Shown here: in pieces, positions 8,023 through 16,626 of the stretch
Layout of the letters: every line of letters begins with the position of its first letter
How positions within the stretch are numbered: position 1 is the first letter of the stretch
The notes under the pieces: generated by a model
What the model saw: the letters and a program-made list of their open reading frames with translations, nothing else
What the model was told of the DNA's origin: nothing
Databases searched by the model: none
Position numbers and translations under genes: made by a program
Assembly (NCBI RefSeq): GCF_026342015.1
Contig: NZ_JAPENL010000002.1
Location: 749,001 to 813,000, forward strand
Origin: Micromonospora lupini
GTDB taxonomy: Bacteria; Actinomycetota; Actinomycetes; Mycobacteriales; Micromonosporaceae
Reading direction: 5' to 3'
DNA: 64,000 bases

Positions 8023-8987
8023 TCTGTGCTCCCAAATTGCTGGGTCCCCGGGCCGGTGTGTCCTTCGTGGCCGAGGATCGAGTCGGCGCCGAGTTCGAGG
8101 AGTTCGGCGGCGAGTGCCTTACCGATCTCCGCCGCGTCGGCGGGCGTTCCGGTGCGGGACAGCCGAAGGTCACGAGTGCCGTCCGGGCTGATCACCGCCC
8201 CGCGCAGGTAGATCTCATCGCCGGCGTCACCTTCGGCGAGTTCCGCATAGGCGGCGACGGGTGCGGTGCACCCGGCCTCCAGGGTTGCCAGCAACGCGCG
8301 CTCCGCGGTGACCGTGGAGCGCGACGGTGCGTGGTCGAGCGTCCCGAGCAGCTCGACCAGGTCCTGATCGTCGGCCCGGCACTCCACGGCCAGCGCGCCC
8401 TGGGCGGGCGCGGGCAGCATGAGCATCGGGTCGAGCGTCTCGGTGATCACGTCGGTCCGACCGATCCGGGCCAGCCCGGCCCGGGCCAGCACGACGGCGT
8501 CGAGGTCGGCCTCGGGGCCGAGCACCCGCGCCAGGCGAGTGTCGATGTTGCCGCGGATCGGGGCGACCTCCAGTTGCAGGCCGAGGGCGTGCAACTGGGC
8601 GATGCGGCGCAGCGCGCCGGTGCCCACTGTGGCGCCGGGCGGCAGCTCGGCGAGTGTCCGCCCGCCCTGGGCGATCAGCGCGTCGCGCGGGTCCTGCCGG
8701 GCCGGCACGGCCGCGATGTGCAGCCCGGGGGCGCCGGCCGTGGGCAGATCCTTGTACGAGTGCACGGCGAAGTCGATCGTCCGCGCGGTGAGCGCGTCAC
8801 GCAGCGCGGAGACGAACACCCCGACGCCGAGCCGGTGCACAGGCGCGTGGGAGCGGTCGCCGGCGGTGACCACCTCGACCAGCTCGACCGGGCGGCCGGT
8901 GGCGGCGGTCAACGCTTCGGCGACCTGGCCGGACTGGGCCATCGCCAGGGTGCTGCCCCGGGTGCCGAGGCGCAGGGGGGCGGTCAT
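8019..8987 (-). CDS. hemC: Porphobilinogen deaminase (hydroxymethylbilane synthase)
   Basis: A 322-residue enzyme that polymerises four porphobilinogens on a dipyrromethane cofactor. Family signatures are complete: LRLGTRGSTLAMAQ at the N-terminus, VHSYKDLPT, GTGALRRIAQL, RGNIDTRL and the cofactor-binding cysteine in LEAGCTAPVAAYA near residue 240. The gene overlaps hemA upstream and hemD downstream by 4 bp each, so the three are translated as a coupled unit. Confidence 0.97.
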   Translation of the reverse strand: MTAPLRLGTRGSTLAMAQSGQVAEALTAATGRPVELVEVVTAGDRSHAPVHRLGVGVFVSALRDALTARTIDFAVHSYKDLPTAGAPGLHIAAVPARQDPRDALIAQGGRTLAELPPGATVGTGALRRIAQLHALGLQLEVAPIRGNIDTRLARVLGPEADLDAVVLARAGLARIGRTDVITETLDPMLMLPAPAQGALAVECRADDQDLVELLGTLDHAPSRSTVTAERALLATLEAGCTAPVAAYAELAEGDAGDEIYLRGAVISPDGTRDLRLSRTGTPADAAEIGKALAAELLELGADSILGHEGHTGPGTQQFGSTE

Positions 8988-10381
8988 CGCACTCCTCCGG
9001 TGGGCGGGGTCGGCTCGACGGTGTCGGCTCCGGTCACCGGCTCGGCGCCGGGCAGTGCCGCGCCGAGGTCGGGGCTCAACACGTCGGGGACGGTGTCCAC
9101 CGGCGAGGTCTGCGGCACCTGAAGGTCGAACAGCTCGCGCAGCAGGGCCGCATACTGGTCGCCACCGGGCTCGGCCGCGAGCTGGCGGACCTTGACGGTG
9201 GGCTGGTGCAGCAGTCGCTGCACCACGCGGTGCACCGTACGGGCCACCTCGGCCCGCAGGTCGTCGCCGAGGTCGGGGCGGCGCTGGGCCAGGCGGCGCA
9301 GCTCGGCGGTGACGACGTCGTCGGCGCGGCCGCGCAGCGCGGCCACGGTGGGCGCCACGTCGGCGCCGCGCAGCCAGGTGAGGAAGCCCTCCACCTCGCC
9401 GAGCACGATCCGCTCGACGGCGGCGGCGTCGGCCGCGGCCGGACCGTCGGCGAGCAGCGCCGCCATCCGGTCGATGTCGATCACCTCGACGCCCTGCAGG
9501 TCGGCGACGCCCTCCTCGACGTCGCGGGGGACGGCCAGGTCGAGCAGCACCAGCGGGCCCCGGGAGGCGCCCCGCTCGGCGAGCGCGGCGCTTACCACCG
9601 CCCGGGTGAGGACCGGTTCGGTGGACGCGGTGGCGGCCACTACGATGTCCACTGTGGAGAGCGTGGCGGCCAGCTCGGTCATCGGCGCGGCGTCCGCCCC
9701 GTACGACTCGGCGAGCCGGACGGCACGGTCGGCGCCCCGGTTGGTCACCGTGAGCGGGCCGGCACCCTGCCGGGACAGCGTGGCCACCCCGAGCGACCCC
9801 ATCGCGCCGGCCCCGATAACCAGGGCCGGGTGGCCGGCGAGGTCGCCGTCGAGGTGCCCGGCGGCCAGCTCCAGCGCGGCGGTGACCACGCTCTGGCCGG
9901 CCCGGTCGATGCCGGTCTCGGCGTGGGCCCGCTTGCCGACGCGCAGCGCCTGCTGCATCAGCTCGTGCAGCAGGCGGCCGGCCGAGTCGGCGCCGGTGGC
10001 CCAGTGGTACGCGTCACGCAGCTGGCCGAGGATCTGCGCCTCGCCCACGACCATCGAGTCCAGGCCGGTGGCGACCCGGAAGACGTGGTCCACGGCGGCG
10101 GTGTCGTAGTGCACGTACAGGTGGCTGGCGAGCGCCGCCGGCGGGCTGCCGGCCTGCTCGGCCAGGACGGCGCAGATGTCGCCGAGCCCGCCGTGAAAAC
10201 CGGACACGGCGGCGTAGACCTCCACCCGGTTGCAGGTGGAGACGAGCACCGCCTCGCTCACGTACGGCTGGGCGACCAGGCGGTCCAGGGTGCGGGTGAG
10301 GTCGGCGGGGGGCACGGCCAGCTGCTCCAGCGTGGCGACCGGGGCGGTCCGGTAGGACGCGCCGACGACGAGCAGTTTCAC
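8984..10381 (-). CDS. hemA: Glutamyl-tRNA reductase
   Basis: A 465-residue enzyme that reduces glutamyl-tRNA to glutamate semialdehyde, the first committed step of C5 heme synthesis. The nucleophilic cysteine is C50 in LVSTCNRVEVYA; GEAQILGQLRDA follows, then the NADPH-binding VIGAGAMGSLGV near 180 and a C-terminal dimerisation helix. The start is GTG at 10381: it gives MKLLVVGASYRTAPV, the normal N-terminus, and overlaps the rex stop by 4 bp. Control by Rex links heme supply to the NADH/NAD+ ratio. Confidence 0.97.
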   Translation of the reverse strand: MKLLVVGASYRTAPVATLEQLAVPPADLTRTLDRLVAQPYVSEAVLVSTCNRVEVYAAVSGFHGGLGDICAVLAEQAGSPPAALASHLYVHYDTAAVDHVFRVATGLDSMVVGEAQILGQLRDAYHWATGADSAGRLLHELMQQALRVGKRAHAETGIDRAGQSVVTAALELAAGHLDGDLAGHPALVIGAGAMGSLGVATLSRQGAGPLTVTNRGADRAVRLAESYGADAAPMTELAATLSTVDIVVAATASTEPVLTRAVVSAALAERGASRGPLVLLDLAVPRDVEEGVADLQGVEVIDIDRMAALLADGPAAADAAAVERIVLGEVEGFLTWLRGADVAPTVAALRGRADDVVTAELRRLAQRRPDLGDDLRAEVARTVHRVVQRLLHQPTVKVRQLAAEPGGDQYAALLRELFDLQVPQTSPVDTVPDVLSPDLGAALPGAEPVTGADTVEPTPPTGGVR

Positions 10382-11148
10382 GTGCCGATCGCCTCCTGGG
10401 TGTCGGTGGCCGCGAACCCGCCGGGCAGAGCGGTGAGAGCGGACCCGCCGGTGGCGGGCAGCGCGGTCAGCGACGCCTTGCGGTGCTCGTGGAAGGACAG
10501 AATCTGCAGCTCGATGGCGAGGTCGACCTTGCGCACGTCGACCCCCTCCGGAACAGAGAGTACGCACGGCGCGAAGTTGAGGATGCTCGTCACGCCGACC
10601 GCGACCAGCTGATCGGCGACCCGCTGGGCCGCCGCGGCCGGGGTGGCGATCACGCCGATCGCGATGGATTCCTCCGTGGTGACCGCCGGCAGCTCGTCGA
10701 TATGCCTGACAACCAGGCCGTTGATCTCCTCGCCGACCCGGGAGGGATCGGCGTCGAGCAGTGCGGCGATCCGGAAGCCCCGGCCGGCGAAGCCGTCGTA
10801 GCCGGCCAGGGCGTGACCGAGATTACCCACGCCGACCAGGGCGACCGCGCGACGCTGAGTGAGCCCGAGCACGTACTCGATCTGCTCGATCAGCAACGCG
10901 ACGTCGTAGCCGACGCCCCGGGTGCCGTACGAGCCGAGGTGGGAGAGGTCCTTGCGGAGCTTGGCGGAGTTGACCCCCGCGGCGGCCGAGAGGCCCTCGC
11001 TGGAGACCGTCTCGTGCCCGGCGTCGGCGAGGTTGTGCAGCGCGCGCAGGTATTCCGGGAGCCGAGCGACTGTCGCCTCGGGAAGATCCGGGAGCGCCGG
11101 TACGGCACCGGCGCGGCCGGGCGCACCTGGCTGACGGTGCTGACTCAT
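10378..11148 (-). CDS. rex: Redox-sensing transcriptional repressor Rex
   Basis: A 256-residue repressor. The N-terminal winged helix (about residues 20-85) has LPEYLRALHNL, then KLRKDLSHLGSYGTRGVGYDV, the DNA-recognition block. The Rossmann domain starts with VALVGVGNLGHALAGY (about 102-117), which binds NADH and releases DNA when NADH is high. The ATG at 11148 has GGAG at the right distance. It heads the heme operon. A Rex operator lies about 110-137 bases upstream, so the gene is probably autoregulated, as in Streptomyces coelicolor. Confidence 0.97.
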   Translation of the reverse strand: MSQHRQPGAPGRAGAVPALPDLPEATVARLPEYLRALHNLADAGHETVSSEGLSAAAGVNSAKLRKDLSHLGSYGTRGVGYDVALLIEQIEYVLGLTQRRAVALVGVGNLGHALAGYDGFAGRGFRIAALLDADPSRVGEEINGLVVRHIDELPAVTTEESIAIGVIATPAAAAQRVADQLVAVGVTSILNFAPCVLSVPEGVDVRKVDLAIELQILSFHEHRKASLTALPATGGSALTALPGGFAATDTQEAIGT

Positions 11149-11256
11149 GAGACTCCGTGCGGTGCGATCCTCGGCCAACTCCGCTGGTAGGCCGCTTATG
11201 GACTCCCGCTGGCGACCGAGGTTGCCGGCTGTGCTAGCAGGGCGCGTCGGAACTAC

Positions 11257-11285
11257 AGAGTAGGCGCTTGTGAAGACGTGCACAA
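11257..11285 (-). promoter_or_regulatory. Rex operator and promoter of the rex-hem operon
   Basis: TTGTGAAGACGTGCACAA (11268-11285) matches the Rex operator TGTGAA-N4-TTCACA with one mismatch. On the minus strand the same bases give -35 TTGTGC (11285-11280), a 17-bp spacer and -10 TACTCT (11262-11257). The operator therefore covers the -35 element and spacer, so bound Rex would block RNA polymerase. The rest of the 384-bp gap between rex and the kinase gene shows no gene. Confidence 0.8.
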
Positions 11286-11519
11286 ATCGCGATCTTGTCG
11301 CTGCGGGACGCGACCCCACCAGCCCCTCCATTCCACAAGATCGATTGAGCGGCCCTGTACGCCCGCCGCCCGGGGCGATTATTGCTCAATCCCGACTTCT
11401 CTGACCAATCCCGCGTCGGCCCGTTCCCCACGGCGACAGGGCCTGGTCAGGGCGGCGGTAGGGACAGCACTACGGGGGAGAGGCGGGGCTTCGGGATGGG
11501 GACACCGAGCCCGGATGCC

Positions 11520-11525
11520 TAGCCT
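11520..11525 (+). promoter_or_regulatory. -10 element of a leaderless promoter (histidine kinase)
   Basis: TAGCCT lies exactly seven bases before the ATG at 11533, which would put transcription start on the A of the start codon. No clear -35 hexamer is seen. Confidence 0.5.
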
Positions 11526-11532
11526 GTGGGCT

Positions 11533-12828
11533 ATGACCGCCGTTGCCGCCAGCGACCATCCGACGCTGGCACCGAGCATCCCCCGCCAGCTCTTCGTCGA
11601 CTCCGGGTACGTGCTGGTCGGCCTCCCCCTGGCGGTGGCCAGCTTCGTCGTCCTCGTCGTGGGCCTCGTGGCCGGTGTCGGCCTGGTGGTCACCGTGATC
11701 GGCCTGCCGATCCTCAGCGGCACCCTGTACGCGGCCCGGGGGCTGGCCGACATCGAGCGACTGCGGCTGCCCGCCGTGCTGCGACAACCCCGGATCCGGC
11801 CGCACTACCGACTGCCCGAGGCTGGCGCGAACGCCTGGCGGCGGATCTTCCTGCCGATGCGCGACGCCCAGTCCTGGCTCGATCTTGCGCACGGCATCCT
11901 GCGGGTGATCGTGGCGCTTGTCACCTTCGCGCTGACGCTGGCCTGGTGGATCGCCGCGGCCGCCGGCTCCCTCTACTGGGTGTACGACTGGGCGCTGCCG
12001 CACGGCAAGGACGACAGCGACCTGGCCCAACTGCTCGGCCTGGGCGATTCCACCACGGCCCGGATCGGGGTGACCACCGCGATCGGGGTGTTCTTCCTGA
12101 TCACGCTGCCGATCGTGGCCCGGGGCTGTGCGCTGCTCCAGGCCAGCTTCGGCAAGGCCCTGCTGACCGGGGTGGCCGAGATGCGGGACCGGATCACCGT
12201 GCTGGAGGAGCAGAAGCGGGCCGCCGTGTCCGCCGAGGCGTCCGCGCTGCGCCGGCTGGAACGCGACATCCACGACGGCCCCCAACAGCGCCTGGTCCGG
12301 CTCGCGATGGACCTCAGCCGGGCCCGGATTCAGCTCGCCTCCGACCCGGAGGCCGCCGGCCGGACCATCGACGAGGCGGTGACCCAGACCCGGGAGACGC
12401 TTGCCGAGCTGCGGGCGCTGTCCCGGGGCATCGCCCCACCGATCCTGGTCGACAGGGGTCTGCCCAGCGCCCTGGCCGCGCTCGCCGGCCGCGGGCTGAT
12501 CCCCATCGAGCTTCAGGTGGACCGGCAGCTCGGCACGCCTGGCGGACGGCTCGACCCGGCGGTGGAGAACACGGCGTACTTCGTGGTGGCCGAGGCGCTC
12601 ACCAACATCGCCAAGCACAGCCGGGCCACCGAGGCCGTGGTCGCCGTGGCCCGCCAGGAGACCCAGCTCCAGGTGCGGGTGGGCGACGACGGGCAGGGTG
12701 GCGCCCACCTCGCCAAGGGCCACGGGCTGGCCGGCATCGCCGACCGGGTCCGGGCGGCCGGCGGGGAGCTGGCAGTGGTGAGCCCGACCGGAGGGCCCAC
12801 CGAGATCCGCGCGGAGCTACCGCTGTGA
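11533..12828 (+). CDS. Membrane sensor histidine kinase, NarL/DesK-type
   Basis: A 431-residue kinase. Residues 22-65, 118-150 and 178-205 hold hydrophobic segments, in the style of actinobacterial sensors with an N-terminal membrane 'sensor' domain. The HisKA_3 box is RRLERDIHDGPQQRLVRLAMDL with the phosphorylated H247. The ATPase domain has EALTNIAKHSRA and GDDGQGG...GHGLAGIADRV. The ATG at 11533 is chosen because of its leaderless -10 box; an ATG 18 bases upstream is possible. The response regulator gene follows 58 bases downstream. Confidence 0.92.
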   Translation: MTAVAASDHPTLAPSIPRQLFVDSGYVLVGLPLAVASFVVLVVGLVAGVGLVVTVIGLPILSGTLYAARGLADIERLRLPAVLRQPRIRPHYRLPEAGANAWRRIFLPMRDAQSWLDLAHGILRVIVALVTFALTLAWWIAAAAGSLYWVYDWALPHGKDDSDLAQLLGLGDSTTARIGVTTAIGVFFLITLPIVARGCALLQASFGKALLTGVAEMRDRITVLEEQKRAAVSAEASALRRLERDIHDGPQQRLVRLAMDLSRARIQLASDPEAAGRTIDEAVTQTRETLAELRALSRGIAPPILVDRGLPSALAALAGRGLIPIELQVDRQLGTPGGRLDPAVENTAYFVVAEALTNIAKHSRATEAVVAVARQETQLQVRVGDDGQGGAHLAKGHGLAGIADRVRAAGGELAVVSPTGGPTEIRAELPL

Positions 12829-12886
12829 GCCCCCGGACGCCGCGCCGAGCCCGGACGGCGGGCCGGACGTGGTAGACACCACAGCC

Positions 12887-13540
12887 ATGCGCATCGTGAT
12901 CGCGGACGACGCCGTCCTGCTCCGGGAGGGGCTGGTACGGCTGCTGACCGAGAGCGGGCACCAGGTGGTGGCCGCCGTCGGGGACGGTGACGCGCTCGTC
13001 GAGGCGGTGGTGCAGCACCGGCCGGACGTGTCGATCGTCGACGTCCGGATGCCGCCGTCGCACACCGACGAGGGGCTGCGGGCGGCGGTGGAGGCACGCC
13101 GGCTGGTGCCGCGTACGCCGATCCTGGTGCTCTCCCAGTACGTCGAGGTCTCGTACGCCGATGACCTGCTGGCGACCACCGGCGGCGCCGGCGGTGGCAT
13201 CGGCTACCTGCTCAAGGACCGGGTGGCCGCGATCGACGAGTTCCTGGACGCGCTGCGCCGGGTGGCCGGCGGCGGCACGGTGCTCGACCCGGAGGTGGTC
13301 GGCCAGCTCTTCGCCCGCCGCCGCCGCGACGACCCGCTGAGCGAGCTGACCCCGCGCGAGCGGGAGGTGCTCGCCCTGATGGCCGAGGGCCGGTCGAACA
13401 CGGCCATCGCCCGCGCCCTGGTGGTCAGCGACGGCGCGGTGGAGAAGCACGTGCGCAACATCTTCACCAAGCTCACGCTCCCGCCGGACACCGAGCAGCA
13501 CCGGCGGGTGCTGGCGGTCCTCACCTACCTGCGGAACTGA
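12887..13540 (+). CDS. LuxR/NarL family response regulator
   Basis: A 217-residue regulator. The receiver domain has the acidic pair in IVIADDAVL, the phospho-acceptor D52 in SIVDVRMPP and the lysine in YLLKDRV. The C-terminal LuxR helix-turn-helix reads LTPREREVLALMAEGRSN and continues to VEKHVRNIFTKL. It is the cognate partner of the kinase just upstream. The ATG at 12887 gives the family-typical N-terminus; a GTG at 12869 is an alternative. The last 20 bases overlap the end of the convergent HAD gene. Confidence 0.93.
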   Translation: MRIVIADDAVLLREGLVRLLTESGHQVVAAVGDGDALVEAVVQHRPDVSIVDVRMPPSHTDEGLRAAVEARRLVPRTPILVLSQYVEVSYADDLLATTGGAGGGIGYLLKDRVAAIDEFLDALRRVAGGGTVLDPEVVGQLFARRRRDDPLSELTPREREVLALMAEGRSNTAIARALVVSDGAVEKHVRNIFTKLTLPPDTEQHRRVLAVLTYLRN

Positions 13541-14186
13541 CCTCCCGGGCGGCCAGGGCCACCGCGTCGGCGAGGGTGTCGGCGACCGGGTGGCCGGAGG
13601 CGCGCAGCCGGGCCGGGTCGGTGAACCCGCCGGTGTAGAGGACCGCCCGGCCGCCCACGGCGAGTGCCGCGTCCGCGTCGTCGATGGAGTCGCCGATCAG
13701 CACCACCGAGGTGCCGTCCACGCCCAGCTCGGCCAGGTGCCGCCGGAGCGACTCGGCCTTGCGGTCACCGCCGACTGTGGCCCGCAGCCCGTCCACGCGT
13801 GTGAAGTGGCCGGTCAGCCCGTAGGTGCGCACGGTGGGCACCAGCTCCTCGTGGAACCACATGGAGAGCAGACTCTGGCTGCCCTGCCAGGCGGCCATCG
13901 CGACACGCGCGTCGGCGGCCAGCTCGCAGGTGGTGAGGCCGTCGCGGTACGCGTCGTGGAAGATCCGGTCCAGGCGGCCGAACGCGTCGTCGTCGACGGC
14001 CTGGCCGAGCACCTCGGCGTAGTAGTCGGCGATCGGCCGGCGGAACCGCGTCCGGTGCTCGTCGAGGGTGACAGTCGGCCCGCCCACGCTGGCGAACGCG
14101 GCGTTGGTGGCGGCCACCACCAGGCTGAGGTCGTTGAGCAGGGTGCCGTTCCAGTCCCAGACCAGGTGGGGGTGCGCAGGGGTCAT
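13521..14186 (-). CDS. HAD-superfamily hydrolase with DWN motif I
   Basis: A 221-residue HAD-fold protein resembling phosphoglycolate phosphatases. Motif I is VWDWNGTLLND: the nucleophile D11 is present, but the second Asp of DxD is replaced by N13. A helical cap follows, then the motif III lysine in GDRKAESLRRHL and motif IV GDSIDDADAA. It should hydrolyse a small phosphate ester, if still active as a phosphatase. The ATG at 14186 is chosen because TATGGT lies six bases before it, as in leaderless genes, and because the family starts here. It follows the glutaredoxin-like gene by 20 bases. Confidence 0.85.
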   Translation of the reverse strand: MTPAHPHLVWDWNGTLLNDLSLVVAATNAAFASVGGPTVTLDEHRTRFRRPIADYYAEVLGQAVDDDAFGRLDRIFHDAYRDGLTTCELAADARVAMAAWQGSQSLLSMWFHEELVPTVRTYGLTGHFTRVDGLRATVGGDRKAESLRRHLAELGVDGTSVVLIGDSIDDADAALAVGGRAVLYTGGFTDPARLRASGHPVADTLADAVALAAREVSSAGR

Positions 14187-14206
14187 CAGAGCACCATAGG
14201 CACCGC

Positions 14207-14461
14207 TCAGAGCTGCGGGGTGGTCAGGTCCCGCAGCAGCCGATCCTCCTCCACCCGCCAGTAGCCGTGCTCCTTGCCGTCGAGCAGCACCACCGGGAGG
14301 CGGTCCCCGTACTCCCGTTCCAGCCCCTCGTCGCCTGTGACGTCCCACTCGACCCACTTGTCGCCGGTGACCGCGACCACCCGGTCGAGCGCCGCCTTGG
14401 CGTCGTCGCACAGGTGGCAGCCGGGTCGGGTGATCAGGGCGAGTCGGGCGTCACTTGCCAT
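14207..14461 (-). CDS. Glutaredoxin-like thiol-disulfide protein
   Basis: An 84-residue thioredoxin-fold protein with the redox motif CHLC (C15, C18) after strand LALITRPG and the cis-proline region RLPVVLLDGKEHG. This is the small family with DUF836/glutaredoxin-2-like sequence found near the heme cluster of many actinobacteria. It would exchange disulfides in the cytoplasm, probably with mycothiol in this organism (inference). Its start overlaps the end of the upstream ligase gene by 11 bases. Confidence 0.85.
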   Translation of the reverse strand: MASDARLALITRPGCHLCDDAKAALDRVVAVTGDKWVEWDVTGDEGLEREYGDRLPVVLLDGKEHGYWRVEEDRLLRDLTTPQL

Positions 14462-16065
14462 CGGTTACCTCCGTGCGATCGGTCGGCGTCGCCGACCGGA
14501 GCTGGGTCTTGCGTACCTTGCCGATCGCCGAGTGCGGCAGGGCACCGACGAACTCGACCGTGGTCGGGCACTTGAACCGGGCCAGGTGGCGTGCGCAGTG
14601 GGCGAGCAGGTCCTCGCTTGTCACCGGTCGGCCCTGCACCGGCACCACGTACGCCCGCACAGTCTCGCCGGTTCGCGGGTGCGGCACACCCAGTACCGCC
14701 GACTCGACCACCCCGGGGTGCCCGGCGAGCACCAGCTCGACCTCGTGCGGATAGACGTTGAAGCCGTTGACCAGGATCAACTCCCCCAGCCGGTCGACCA
14801 GGAAGAGGTCACCGTCGGAGTCGGCGTACGCGATGTCGCCGGTGCCCCACCAGCCGTCGGCGTCCGGGCCGCCCCGGCCGTCGGGCCAGTAGCCGGCGAA
14901 GAGGTTGGGACCGCGCACGACGATCCGCCCCGGGTCGGTGCCCGGGGCGACGTCGGAGATGTCCAGCTCGTCCGGGTCGTCGTCGGGGACCGCCTGGCCG
15001 TCGCGCCACAGGTCCTCCCCCGCCGCACCGACCAGGCGCAGGTCCACACCGGGCAGCGGCCGGCCGATCGAACCGGCCTTGGCCACCGGACCGACCAGGG
15101 TGGACGTGAGCACCGGCGCGGTCTCGGTGAGGCCGTACCCCACGTGCGCCTGATGGCCGGTGGCCTCGCTGAAGCGCGCCGCGACCGTGGGGTCCAGCGG
15201 CGCCGCGCCGCACACCGCCACGCGCACCGAAGCGGACCCCGTCGGCGTCGGCCCAGGCCAGGAACATCGACGGTACGCCGACAAGCACGCTTACCCGGTG
15301 CCGGGCGACCTCGGCCAGCCCCGCCGTGGGCCCCGGCTCGTCGAGCAGCACGCCCGTGGCGCCGTGGTGGACGACGGCGCCGAGCACCGAGTTGAGCCCG
15401 TACGCGTGGAACAGCGGCAACGCGAGGAGAACAGTGTCCGTCGGCCCGACGACCGGCGGCTCGATCGCGTCGACCTGGTCGTGGTTGGCCAGCAGCGCAC
15501 GGTGGGAGAGCATCGCGCCCTTCGGGCGACCCTCGGTGCCGGACGTGTAGAGCAGTACGGCGAGGTCGTCGCCGCCTCGGCGCGGACGGGGGCGCGGATC
15601 GGGTGCGTCGGCGGTCGGCGGCGTGCCGTGCACGGCGGTGAGCGCGGGCAGGTCGGCGGCCACCTCGGCGACCAGGCCACGGACCCGCTCGGTGCCGATG
15701 AGCACCGACGCGCCGGAGTCGGCAAGCACGTGCCGCAGCTCCGGGGCGGTGAAGCCGGGGTTGACCGGGACCGCTACCAGCCCGGCTCGCAGCGCGCCGA
15801 GCCAGCCGATGACGAAGTCGGGGGTGTTGTGCAGCGCGATGGCGACCCGGGGCGGCGTGCCACAGCTGTCGGTGGGCGGCACGGCGACGGCCAGGCCGTA
15901 CGCGGCGGCGGTCACGGCGGCGTCCAGTTCGGACCAGGTGAGGCGCTCCTCCCGCCAGTACAGCGCGGGCCGGTCGCCGTGGTCGAGAGCCGCCCGACGG
16001 ACCCGGTCGGCGAGGTTCGGCGCGGGGTCTGCCGAGAAGTCCTGCACGGTGGTCGAGTCTGGCAC
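14451..16065 (-). pseudogene. Acyl-CoA ligase (AMP-binding) interrupted by a frameshift
   Basis: Two overlapping frames encode the two halves of one AMP-dependent acyl-CoA synthetase. The N-terminal half (GTG at 16065 or 16047) contains the ATP-binding loop YTSGTEGRPKGAMLSH and runs to VPSMFLAWADADG. The C-terminal half begins with SVRVAVCGAAPLDP and contains GYGLTETAPVL, the hinge/ATP motif GWWGTGDIAY and the lysine in IGKVRKTQLR. The family has these segments adjacent, so the frame is lost between about 15228 and 15245. Each half is otherwise free of stops, which fits a recent single indel or a sequencing error. Confidence 0.8.
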
Positions 16066-16470
16066 AGCGGCGGTCGACAGGCCACGCCCGACGGTCCGGC
16101 CACGAGGGTCGCCCGGCGTCCCGTCAACGGGACACTGGCCGTGCCGTCGGTGCTCCGATCCGGTCCGGTCGACGGGACGAGTGGCGGGCCCAGCCGACGC
16201 TTCTGGCCGGCCCGCGCGGCCGCCGGCCCGGACGGCGCAGCCGATCGGCCAAACCGCCCCCCACCTGGTTATCCATCCTGGAACACCGGCTCGCGGCAAA
16301 GTCAAACGCACACGACGGACAACCGGTCCGCCACCTGTGCGACACAGCGGGAAATACTTCCGCCCTGTGTAACGGACTTGCCACGCGCGGGTGACGTTGG
16401 CCCTATTATCACTCGGGTCGGCTCACCCCATTTGCCGTGAGTCGACACCCCTCAGCCCGAGGAGGCCCCC
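16066..16470. other. Intergenic region upstream of the bldN-like gene
   Basis: About 400 bases with no supported gene. TATTAT at 16404-16409 is a good -10 candidate, but the only TTG-containing -35 (TTGCCA at 16378-16383) would be 20 bases away. The region should hold the promoter of the sigma gene. Confidence 0.4.
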
Positions 16471-16626
16471 GTGCCTGTGAGCGCATTGGACCAGCACCTC
16501 AAGGGGAACTGCCGCCCGTCGGCACACCCCGGAACCGTCCTGCCCGACCGGTTGCCCGGTCGGTCCGCACCGACGACCCGTAAACCGGCCCGGCCGGCGA
16601 CCAACGGGACGGGGGCCGCGCGGTGA
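16471..16626 (+). CDS. Possible 51-codon leader ORF coupled to the bldN-like gene
   Basis: GTG at 16471 has a strong GAGGAGG ribosome site (16459-16465) five bases upstream. The frame runs 51 codons to a TGA at 16624-16626 that overlaps the GTG of the sigma gene as GTGA. The peptide begins PVSALDQHLKGNC and is rich in Pro, Arg and Thr, with no recognised domain. Because the sigma gene itself has only a weak ribosome site, this ORF may serve to couple its translation. It could also be chance in GC-rich DNA. Confidence 0.4.
   Translation: MPVSALDQHLKGNCRPSAHPGTVLPDRLPGRSAPTTRKPARPATNGTGAAR

Noticed and set aside
16400..16415. BldD box upstream of the bldN-like gene (TCAC-TCGG-GTCG)
   Set aside because: The half-sites are four bases apart instead of five and the second lacks GTNA, so the match is too weak.
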